This document shows, one piece after another, positions 1-5,258 of a stretch of DNA of 6,459 nucleotides. How positions within the stretch are numbered: position 1 is the first letter of the stretch; the number at the start of each line of letters is the position of its first letter. The DNA is from Spirochaetota bacterium (GTDB taxonomy: Bacteria > Spirochaetota > Spirochaetia > SZUA-6). The DNA is taken from positions 1-6,459 of the forward strand of contig QNBI01000126.1 of the NCBI GenBank assembly GCA_003641675.1. Direction: 5' to 3'. The position numbers and the translations under genes were made by a program. The notes under the pieces are model-generated. The model was not told where the DNA came from. It did no database searches and worked only from the letters and a program-made list of their open reading frames with translations.

Positions 1-751
1 CTGGAGCTGTTAGATCAATTAGGAGAAGAAGAACCCTTGTCCTCGAAATATGTTTAAGAAACTGCAGCCCGAGTCCTGTTCCTTCATGAGCCCCTTCTGC
101 TATACCAGGAATGTCAGCAAGAACAATATCTGAATAGCCGGTTCTTAAAACACCCAAATTAGGAGTTTTAGTGGTAAAAGCATAGTTGCCGACTTTAGGA
201 TTTGCATTTGTCAGTACGGAAAGAAGTGTGGATTTACCAGCATTGGGAAGTCCTACAAAACCAACATCTGCAATTAGTTTTAATTCGATGGAAAGTCTGC
301 GTGTTATCCCTTCTTTTCCTGATTGTGCAATTCTTGGTGTCTGCCGCACAGAATTGGCGAAATGTGCATTGCCCTTGCCTCCATGACCGCCCTTTAGAAA
401 AGTCCACTGTTCCCCATCTTTAATAAATTCTTTTATAGTCCTTCCTGTTTCGAAATCTTTAATTATAGTTCCCGGAGGTACAGGGATTTTTACATTTTTG
501 CCGTTTCTGCCATGTTTTTTCTGGCCTCTGCCGGGCTTTCCTTTATCTGCCCTAAAAAATCGTTTTAAATTTAAATGTGAGAGCGTTTTTAAATTCGAAC
601 GAACAGTAAAGACAATATCTCCGCCATCTCCGCCATCTCCGCCGTCCGGTCCACCTCTGGGTATATATTTTTCACGCCGGAAAGACACAGCGCCGTCTCC
701 CCCTCTACCAGATGAGACGGTTATTGTTACTTCATCTACAAATTCATTCAC
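1..751 (-). CDS. obgE: GTPase Obg/CgtA, N-terminal 250 codons (3' end outside window)
   Basis: Obg is an essential GTPase that binds the 50S subunit and acts in late ribosome assembly and stress signalling. The glycine-rich Obg fold covers about residues 1-158, with the family's FRREKYIPRGGP segment near residue 24 and the GGDGGDGGD loop near 38-45. The GTPase domain then begins: P-loop GLPNAGKST at 167-175, switch I TT at 193-194, and G3 DIPG at 213-216 followed by the Obg-specific EGAHEG. The NKxD motif and C-terminus lie beyond base 1. I chose the GTG at 749-751. It gives the expected VNEFVDEV start, and the only in-frame codon upstream that matters is the rpmA stop 12 nt before it. No good Shine-Dalgarno precedes this GTG, so translation is probably coupled to rpmA. 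It is the last visible gene of the rplU operon. Family assignment is certain; only the exact start is open. Confidence 0.97.
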   Translation of the reverse strand, partial: MNEFVDEVTITVSSGRGGDGAVSFRREKYIPRGGPDGGDGGDGGDIVFTVRSNLKTLSHLNLKRFFRADKGKPGRGQKKHGRNGKNVKIPVPPGTIIKDFETGRTIKEFIKDGEQWTFLKGGHGGKGNAHFANSVRQTPRIAQSGKEGITRRLSIELKLIADVGFVGLPNAGKSTLLSVLTNANPKVGNYAFTTKTPNLGVLRTGYSDIVLADIPGIAEGAHEGTGLGLQFLKHISRTRVLLLLIDLTAP

Positions 752-763
752 TAGAATAAGAGT

Positions 764-1021
764 CTAAAGGCTAACAGGCTCCACAGAAACTACCTTTTTG
801 CCCTTTCTTTTCTGGAATACTACTTTTCCATCTGCTTTTGCATAAAGTGTATCGTCTCTTCCACGTCCCACATATTCACCCGGATGCAATCTTGTACCTC
901 TCTGCCTTACAATTATTGTTCCGGCATGAACCATTTCACCGCCAAATCTTTTTACGCCAAGCCTCTGTGACTGAGAATCTCTTCCGTTTCTTGAACTTCC
1001 TCCGCCTTTTTTATGCGCCAT
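764..1021 (-). CDS. rpmA: 50S ribosomal protein L27
   Basis: L27 is a large-subunit protein whose flexible N-terminus reaches the peptidyl-transferase centre. The 85-residue product has the family hallmarks: [10 protein letters not shown] at the start, NGRDS near 12-16, the [10 protein letters not shown] stretch, IIVRQRGT near 37-44, and [14 protein letters not shown] after it. Length is normal for the short form. A strong AGGAGG lies 7 nt before the ATG. An in-frame TAA 18 nt upstream, with no ATG, GTG or TTG in between, rules out the LNLQFF-type N-terminal extension that Prp protease removes in Firmicutes. The gene begins 2 nt after prp ends. Confidence 0.98.
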   Translation of the reverse strand: MAHKKGGGSSRNGRDSQSQRLGVKRFGGEMVHAGTIIVRQRGTRLHPGEYVGRGRDDTLYAKADGKVVFQKRKGKKVVSVEPVSL

Positions 1022-1023
1022 AT

Positions 1024-1380
1024 CTAATCCTCCTGGTTATTTTCAAACCTAACATCTATGGAAACTGCATCCGGATAAACACTTTTAACTTCCGCCAGTA
1101 CACTCATTAGCATATCCGTAACACCTCTTACCCAGAGCTCTTTTCCTCTTTTAATACTTTTAATCCTTATATAAAGTTTTCCCGCTGAGGGAGCTTCCCC
1201 TTCCGCTTCTGTTTTATCATCCACATACAGCAGTTTGGAACCTGTTTTCAATACAGCAGAAATAATGCCGCACGGGAGATTTTGCCCTTTCTCTGCCGTT
1301 TTATAATCCAATGCATGTCCTTCTGCCTTTAGCGATTTTAAACAGCCATTGGAATGCAGGCTTACCTGTATCTGGATCAA
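1024..1380 (-). CDS. prp: Prp-type ribosomal-processing cysteine protease (DUF464/YsxB family)
   Basis: The Prp family (S. aureus Prp, B. subtilis YsxB, T. maritima TM1457) consists of small cysteine proteases. In Firmicutes, Prp cleaves the N-terminal extension of L27. This 118-residue protein sits between rplU and rpmA, the diagnostic place. It has the GHA motif with His22 and a downstream catalytic-type Cys37 with Ser41 four residues later. These match S. aureus His22, Cys34 and Ser38. The His-Cys loop is three residues longer, and the usual Asp before the Cys (Asp31 in S. aureus, in DIVC) is Asn34 here (NLPC). The start is TTG at 1378-1380, preceded by AAGGG that overlaps the end of rplU; only 2 nt separate the two genes. 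Family membership is firm from context and motif. Its substrate here is unclear because the neighbouring L27 has no extension. Confidence 0.9.
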   Translation of the reverse strand: MIQIQVSLHSNGCLKSLKAEGHALDYKTAEKGQNLPCGIISAVLKTGSKLLYVDDKTEAEGEAPSAGKLYIRIKSIKRGKELWVRGVTDMLMSVLAEVKSVYPDAVSIDVRFENNQED

Positions 1381-1382
1381 GT

Positions 1383-1697
1383 TTAGCCCTTGCTTATATT
1401 TTCTATTTTAAGCAGAGAAAACTGAGCCCTATGGCCCTGTCTCTTTCTATATTTCTTTCTTCTCCTGTACTTATATATTAAAACTTTCTTATCACGGCCG
1501 TGTTCTGTAACCACAGCCTTTACTTTTATCCCTTTAACGTAGGGTTCTCCAACAGAAACCTTACCTTCTCCCGAGGTTAGCAGAACCGTTTTTAATTCCA
1601 CCGAATCTCCTATTTTATTGGCAAGTCTGTCTACCTTAACAATTGAACCCTCTTCTATTTTGTACTGTTTACCTTTTATTTCTATTAAAGCGTACAT
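1383..1697 (-). CDS. rplU: 50S ribosomal protein L21
   Basis: L21 binds 23S rRNA in the large subunit. The product has 104 residues, normal for the family. It starts MYALIEIKGKQYKIEEG, the typical L21 opening. The basic segment KYRRRKKYRKRQGHRAQFS (about 77-95) matches the signature region in which the RQGHRQ-type motif contacts rRNA. A GAGGTG Shine-Dalgarno stands 6 nt before the ATG, and a good promoter lies 34-63 nt upstream of the ATG. It is the first gene of the rplU-prp-rpmA-obgE operon. Confidence 0.98.
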   Translation of the reverse strand: MYALIEIKGKQYKIEEGSIVKVDRLANKIGDSVELKTVLLTSGEGKVSVGEPYVKGIKVKAVVTEHGRDKKVLIYKYRRRKKYRKRQGHRAQFSLLKIENISKG

Positions 1698-1730
1698 TTA
1701 TGTCACCTCATCTGTCTAGATTTTAAACCG

Positions 1731-1760
1731 TTTATAGCATAGGCTCAATCATAAGGTCAA
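1731..1760 (-). promoter_or_regulatory. Sigma-70-type promoter of the rplU operon
   Basis: On the minus strand, TTGACC (1755-1760) and TATAAA (1731-1736) are 18 nt apart, and a TGC immediately before the -10 makes it an extended -10. Transcription would start near 1724, giving a short leader before the rplU Shine-Dalgarno. I see no L21-type autoregulatory leader structure in so short a leader. Confidence 0.7.
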
Positions 1761-1782
1761 GCCTTTTACAACAACCGAGCTT

Positions 1783-2139
1783 TTACCCTTCCCTTAATCC
1801 GGGTTTAAAATAGCGTTCCTTTTCTTTTGAAAGCTTTTTTAATACCGGACACGATTTTGCGCTACACATTGCACACCGAGAAAAGTCTTCCTCTCTTTCC
1901 AGCGTTATTTCCATTATCCTGCCTTTTCTTAAGAGGAAACCGATCATTCCTTCCAATGCCGATTTTTCTATACCTGCCAATACGGATATTTCTGTTAGAC
2001 TTACAGGAATACTGTAATAATTTAATACTTTTATTATTCTTTTTAAAGGAGTTTCTGTATTAAAGTTCCTATCTGAAATACCGCCATACTTATAATATAC
2101 GCTACAGTTATATTGAACAGTACTGAAAATATTGCCCAT
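1783..2139 (-). CDS. FeoC-like winged-helix protein with Cys cluster, overlapping feoB
   Basis: The 118-residue product carries a small winged-helix domain at about 32-82: PLKRIIKVL as helix 1, VSLTEISVLAGIEKSALEGM as the HTH, and LLRKGRIMEI as the wing. A cysteine cluster follows (Cys89, Cys92, Cys97; CxxCx4C), then a basic, charged tail. Position after feoB, size and the wing-plus-cysteine layout match FeoC-like proteins, in which the cysteines can hold an Fe-S cluster and the protein tunes FeoB. The start is uncertain. The ATG at 2137-2139 has an AAGGAGG 10 nt before it, but it lies inside feoB and adds about 30 residues with no apparent domain. No ATG, GTG or TTG occurs in this frame between that ATG and the winged helix, so a shorter protein would need a rare start codon. 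Function is inferred from context and fold pattern. Confidence 0.75.
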   Translation of the reverse strand: MGNIFSTVQYNCSVYYKYGGISDRNFNTETPLKRIIKVLNYYSIPVSLTEISVLAGIEKSALEGMIGFLLRKGRIMEITLEREEDFSRCAMCSAKSCPVLKKLSKEKERYFKPGLREG

Positions 2140-4142
2140 TTTAATCCTGCCTCCTTTGCTATCGCCCCCATCGTAGCTACACATGGTGAGTAGAGAAGAA
2201 TAAAAAGTAAGAAACTATAGGCTGAAAGCGGAGTAAAATCACGCGCAATTCTCTCTTTTAAAGTGTCCTTCCCATTTATAGATTTTGTTTCAGGGTTACC
2301 GCTTGAATTTTTTTCCTCCACACCGTAGAGAGCAGCCATTGTCCCTACAACAGCCTCTTTCGCAAATATACCTGTAAACAGAGCAACAGAGGCTTTCCAG
2401 TCTGCAAAACCCTGGGGTTTAAATACGGGTGCTATAGCTGTTCCTATTTTTCCCAATACAGAATCCTTTGAATTCGGAGTAACGCCAACGGGAAGATAAC
2501 CGATGATTACGAGCAGAAGAATAATCGCTACTATTAATGTTCCAGCTCTTTTTATGAAGGACCATACATTTTCCCAGGTATGCATTAATATACCTTTTAA
2601 AGTGGGAAGTCTATATGGAGGCAGCTCCATTACAAATGGGGTGGAAGGTCCTTTTAATATTGTTTTACGAAAAACAAGCCCGACAATAATTGCCATAGCT
2701 ATACCGATTGCATACAGAGAAAATACAACAGTACCTACATTTTGGGCAAAAACCGCACCGGCAATCATTATATAAACAGGAAGCCGTGCACCGCATGACA
2801 TAAAGGGATTTATAAGTATCGTTATTAGCCTGTCCTTCTCATCCTCCATTACCCTCGTGGCAAGAATACCAGGCACATTACAGCCGAAACCAAGAATAAG
2901 TGGAATAAAGGCCTTCCCAGGTAAACCCATCCAGTGCATTAGACGGTCCATTACAAAGGCTCCTCTGGAAAGATACCCGATATCTTCCAAAAAAGAAAGA
3001 AAGAAAAAAACAAGAGCAATCGGCACAACAAAGGTAATTACAGTACCGGTTCCTCCTATTACTCCGTTTACAAGAATAATTGATATCCACGCTGGTGCAT
3101 GCAGATTGACAAGTACATTATTTATTAAATCAATAAGAGATGCAAACAAGGAGTCAATATAGTCTATTCCCGGCTGTGAAAAATCAATCGATATTTTAAA
3201 CATTAAAAATATAACAAGAGCAAAAAACGGTATGCCTAAGATTCTGCTTGCAATAACCGCATCTATTTTTTCAGAAAGAGTTATTCTTATGTCAGCTGTA
3301 ACCTTTACAGCTTCTTTGACAAGGCCGGATATAAAACCGTATCTGTAGTCGGCTATTATTGTTTCCGTATCTTCCCCTACTATTTTTACCACCTTTTCCT
3401 TATACTCATTAATTCGGTCACGCAATTCTTTGTTTTCGAGCAGGAGCTCATATTCCTTATCACCCTCGAAAAGTTTAACGGCAAGCCATCTTAACGGTAA
3501 TTTAAGCCTCGTTGCAGATTCCTTTAAGAGCTCCTGTACATCGGCAAGTTTTTTTTCTCCGTCTGCGCCGAAAGTCACCATTGCATTTTTCTTATGCCAC
3601 CGGCCGAGTATAACCTCTTTCACCGCTTCCACCGTAGCTTCCACGCCCTGACCTTTAAGAGCTACTACAGGAACTACAGGAAGATGAAGGTGACTGGAGA
3701 GTATATCTACATCTATTTTTAGATTTTTTTTCTCTGCTGCATCCATTAAATTAAGTGCGATAACCATAGGAATTTCAAGTTCAAGAAGCTGAGTAGTTAA
3801 AAAAAGATTCCTTTCAAGGTTCGAAGCATCTACAATATTTATAATTGCATCCGGTTTTTCTTTTAAAAGGTAATCTCGGGCAATTCTTTCATCCAGGGAA
3901 TATGCACTTAATGAATATATTCCAGGTAGATCTATAATCTCAGCACGTATATTATGATTAATATTTAAGAAACCTGTTTTTTTTTCTATTGTGACACCCG
4001 GCCAATTCCCCACTTTCTGACGAGCACCTGTTAACTCGTTAAAGAGGGTGGTTTTGCCACAGTTGGGATTGCCTACAATTGCCACCCTATAATTTTGTCT
4101 GCCACTTCCAATGCCTTCTTTTCCTTCTCCCTCTCCACCCAT
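2043..4142 (-). CDS. feoB: Ferrous iron transporter FeoB (G-protein-coupled Fe(II) uptake)
   Basis: FeoB imports Fe(II) across the inner membrane under control of its cytosolic G-domain. The 699-residue product has G1 GNPNCGKT at 24-31, the GVT switch I Thr51, G3 DLPG at 71-74, and G4 NLMD at 131-134. A helical GDI-like spacer follows to about residue 280. The membrane part runs from about 295, with the conserved gate cysteines Cys421 (GFGCNVPG) and Cys450 (PFMSCGARLPVY). The second gate half contains FAKEAVVGTMAALYG, and SPCVATMGAI lies near 652-661. Length and end (QIGTLIQKLL) are normal. The ATG at 4140-4142 has AAGGA 9 nt upstream. It adds a Gly/Glu-rich stretch of about 17 residues before the G-domain and overlaps feoA by 56 nt. 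A GTG at 4083-4085, 1 nt after the feoA stop, would give a more usual short N-terminus but has no Shine-Dalgarno. Confidence 0.98.
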   Translation of the reverse strand: MGGEGEGKEGIGSGRQNYRVAIVGNPNCGKTTLFNELTGARQKVGNWPGVTIEKKTGFLNINHNIRAEIIDLPGIYSLSAYSLDERIARDYLLKEKPDAIINIVDASNLERNLFLTTQLLELEIPMVIALNLMDAAEKKNLKIDVDILSSHLHLPVVPVVALKGQGVEATVEAVKEVILGRWHKKNAMVTFGADGEKKLADVQELLKESATRLKLPLRWLAVKLFEGDKEYELLLENKELRDRINEYKEKVVKIVGEDTETIIADYRYGFISGLVKEAVKVTADIRITLSEKIDAVIASRILGIPFFALVIFLMFKISIDFSQPGIDYIDSLFASLIDLINNVLVNLHAPAWISIILVNGVIGGTGTVITFVVPIALVFFFLSFLEDIGYLSRGAFVMDRLMHWMGLPGKAFIPLILGFGCNVPGILATRVMEDEKDRLITILINPFMSCGARLPVYIMIAGAVFAQNVGTVVFSLYAIGIAMAIIVGLVFRKTILKGPSTPFVMELPPYRLPTLKGILMHTWENVWSFIKRAGTLIVAIILLLVIIGYLPVGVTPNSKDSVLGKIGTAIAPVFKPQGFADWKASVALFTGIFAKEAVVGTMAALYGVEEKNSSGNPETKSINGKDTLKERIARDFTPLSAYSFLLFILLYSPCVATMGAIAKEAGLKWAIFSVLFNITVAYIISMAVFQIGTLIQKLL

Positions 4143-4377
4143 GATGATTGTTCCTTTCCACTATAATATTGCGAGCTTCACTTCTTCTCATAGAAAGATG
4201 AAAATCACGTAATTTAAAATCCAAAGGATCTCCTAAAGGTGCAACCCTTATAAGTTCTATCTCGACACCGGGAAGTAAACCCATAGCAAGCAGTTTCTGC
4301 CTTAAGTCTCCCGCTGCATATATCTGCAACACTGTAGCTTTTTCTCCGGGCAACAGCTGATCCATTGATATTTTCAT
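4087..4377 (-). CDS. feoA: FeoA, small SH3-fold partner of FeoB
   Basis: FeoA is a small cytosolic SH3-like protein needed for FeoB function. Residues about 4-77 show the family pattern: the LLPGEKATVLQI opening, LRQKLLAMGLLPGVEIELIRVAPLGDP in the middle, and LRDFHLSMRRSEARNIIVE at the end. At 96 residues it is longer than the usual 75-85. The extra C-terminal stretch of about 16 residues, rich in Arg, Lys and Trp, is encoded within the overlap with feoB and is unlike other FeoA tails I know. The start ATG at 4375-4377 has AAGGA 9 nt upstream, which overlaps the end of the regulator gene 4 nt away. It is the second gene of the DtxR-feoA-feoB-feoC-like operon. Confidence 0.95.
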   Translation of the reverse strand: MKISMDQLLPGEKATVLQIYAAGDLRQKLLAMGLLPGVEIELIRVAPLGDPLDFKLRDFHLSMRRSEARNIIVERNNHHGWRGRRKRRHWKWQTKL

Positions 4378-4381
4378 ACTT

Positions 4382-4879
4382 TCAATTCCTTTCTTCCGAA
4401 CAGTTGCTCACATTTCCAAGCAGTTTTTTCTCTAAAAATTGTTTCCACCATAATTTTCCATGTTTTTTTGTTTTAAAAACATAGAGGTTAAAGAAATTTA
4501 CAAGCTTGACCAGCCTTCTTACTGTTTCGCAGCCTACCGAGTGTTCTATTTTACAGGCTTCATCCCTCGATATTTCCTCTGGAAGCAGGAGTACTTCGCA
4601 TAGAAATCTGTAAAGGCTTTCATGTTTATCAGTAACAGTACTTGCTATTTTCTTTCCGTTTTCAGTTAAACTTATAAAAGAATTTCTGCTATAGTTTACA
4701 AGCCCTTTTGCCCGTAGAACTTTTAAGGCCCCTGTTACCGACGGCATTTGCACATTAAGGTAGCGTGCAATATCACTTACACGTGCAACCCGATTAGTTT
4801 TCTCAAGCTGCATTATTGCTTCAAGATAGTCTTCTAAACTCGCGCTAAGCTCATTACCTGCAATTTTATTCACAAACAC
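4382..4879 (-). CDS. DtxR/MntR-family metal-dependent transcriptional repressor
   Basis: These proteins bind Fe2+ or Mn2+ and then repress uptake genes. The 165-residue product has an N-terminal winged HTH at about 12-80 (SLEDYLEAI, ARVSDIARYLNVQMPSVTGALKVL, the GLVNYSRNSFISLTENG wing). The metal-binding and dimerisation domain follows at about 81-140 (DKHESLYRFL, DEACKIEHSVG). There is no C-terminal SH3 domain, as in MntR. Likely metal ligands are Asp17, His86, Cys109, Glu112 and His113. Their spacing (His-x22-Cys-x2-Glu-His) equals that of DtxR His79, Cys102, Glu105 and His106, while Asp17 and Glu20 resemble MntR Asp8 and Glu11. I chose the GTG at 4877-4879, since an in-frame stop lies just upstream. 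A second GTG at 4871-4873 is possible. An AGGGGA-like Shine-Dalgarno is at 4892-4897. It heads the feo operon and probably controls it. Confidence 0.93.
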   Translation of the reverse strand: MFVNKIAGNELSASLEDYLEAIMQLEKTNRVARVSDIARYLNVQMPSVTGALKVLRAKGLVNYSRNSFISLTENGKKIASTVTDKHESLYRFLCEVLLLPEEISRDEACKIEHSVGCETVRRLVKLVNFFNLYVFKTKKHGKLWWKQFLEKKLLGNVSNCSEERN

Positions 4880-4906
4880 AAGTTAACAACATCCCCTAAT
4901 TGTGTC

Positions 4907-4931
4907 AACTAACTTTGTTAGTTTTAACTAA
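4907..4931 (-). promoter_or_regulatory. Palindromic operator of the DtxR-feo operon (three half-sites)
   Basis: AACTAAC-TTT-GTTAGTT at 4907-4923 is a perfect inverted repeat. The right arm also forms a second perfect inverted repeat, TTAGTT-TT-AACTAA, at 4918-4931. Three copies of the same 6-base half-site therefore alternate in orientation. The site covers the proposed -10 and transcription start of the DtxR-feo operon. TTAG/CTAA-rich palindromes are typical of DtxR-family operators, so autorepression of the operon is likely but inferred. Confidence 0.65.
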
Positions 4932-4949
4932 TATTTTTATAGGGCTCAA
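4921..4949 (-). promoter_or_regulatory. Putative promoter of the DtxR-feoA-feoB-feoC-like operon
   Basis: On the minus strand, TTGAGC (4944-4949) and TAAAAC (4921-4926) are 17 nt apart. The -10 matches consensus at four of six positions. A start near 4914 would leave a leader of about 35 nt containing the AGGGGA Shine-Dalgarno. The -10 lies inside the palindromic operator, which would let a bound repressor block RNA polymerase. Other AT-rich hexamers nearby keep the assignment tentative. Confidence 0.45.
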
Positions 4950-4979
4950 CATTTTTTAAAATTGTACTTTATAATGCTC

Positions 4980-5009
4980 TTGACCTGGACCGGAAACATA
5001 TATTAATAT
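4980..5009 (+). promoter_or_regulatory. Putative promoter of tRNA-Leu
   Basis: TTGACC (4980-4985) is followed after 18 nt by TAATAT (5004-5009). The predicted start near 5016 is 10 nt before the mature tRNA 5' end. A perfect TATAAT at 4970-4975, with a weak TCAACA at 4946-4951, could act as a second promoter in the same direction. Confidence 0.5.
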
Positions 5010-5025
5010 CAACTATCAAAAAAAT

Positions 5026-5111
5026 GCCGGAGTGGTGGAATTGGTAGACACAGGGGACTTAAAATCCCCCGGGCTTAAACGCCTGTACCGGTTCAAGTCC
5101 GGTCTCCGGCA
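5026..5111 (+). tRNA. tRNA-Leu(UAA)
   Basis: This class II tRNA folds fully. The acceptor pairs GCCGGAG (5026-5032) with CTCCGGC (5104-5110), and the discriminator is A5111. The D-arm contains TTGGTAGA. The anticodon stem GGGGA/TCCCC (5053-5057 with 5065-5069) holds the loop CTTAAAA with anticodon TAA at 5060-5062, which reads UUA. The long variable arm CGGGC/GCCTG (5070-5074 with 5081-5085) is expected for leucine. The T-arm is ACCGG-TTCAAGT-CCGGT. CCA is not encoded, so a CCA-adding enzyme is needed. I see no GC-rich terminator hairpin after it, only AT-rich sequence. Confidence 0.97.
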
Positions 5112-5190
5112 ATTATTTTATATAAATCCATATCTTATTTTTAAAATATTCACAAATGCATATATTGATTATATAGTCTCGTAATAAATA

Positions 5191-5219
5191 TTGACAATAT
5201 GCGTTATCGTGATTACATT
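5191..5219 (+). promoter_or_regulatory. Putative promoter of the flavoprotein reductase gene
   Basis: A consensus TTGACA (5191-5196) is followed after 17 nt by TACATT (5214-5219), which matches four of six -10 positions. The start would fall near 5226, about 33 nt before the ATG. The -10 and start region contains ATTATCA twice (5217-5223 and 5231-5237, 14 nt apart) and a partly symmetric AT-rich site, possibly an operator. Confidence 0.55.
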
Positions 5220-5258
5220 ATCATTATAAAATTATCACTAATCTTTAGGAGGTTTATA

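Noticed and set aside
617..643. Three exact tandem copies of the 9-mer atctccgcc
   Set aside because: They encode the conserved Gly-Asp-Gly repeats of the Obg glycine-rich loop in normal length. The repetition follows from protein sequence and codon choice.
1761..1784. AAGC...GCTT as a terminator hairpin after the FeoC-like gene
   Set aside because: The arms are only 4 bp with a long loop and no T-run follows, so it is not a credible intrinsic terminator.
2140..2184. Longer FeoC-like start at the ATG 2182-2184
   Set aside because: It adds 15 residues read entirely from feoB codons. The ATG at 2137-2139 has the AAGGAGG at a usable distance and is closer to the conserved domain.
2878..3090. 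Minus-strand open frame with a Cys-rich translation
   Set aside because: It lies wholly inside the membrane domain of feoB in another frame, has no family resemblance, and the cysteines are a by-product of frame shift over Ile/Val/Phe codons.
4880..4908. Consensus TTGACA on the minus strand (4903-4908) with TAACTT (4880-4885) 17 nt later as the regulator's promoter
   Set aside because: Transcription would start downstream of the GTG start codon and lose the Shine-Dalgarno. The TTGAGC/TAAAAC pair further upstream fits better.
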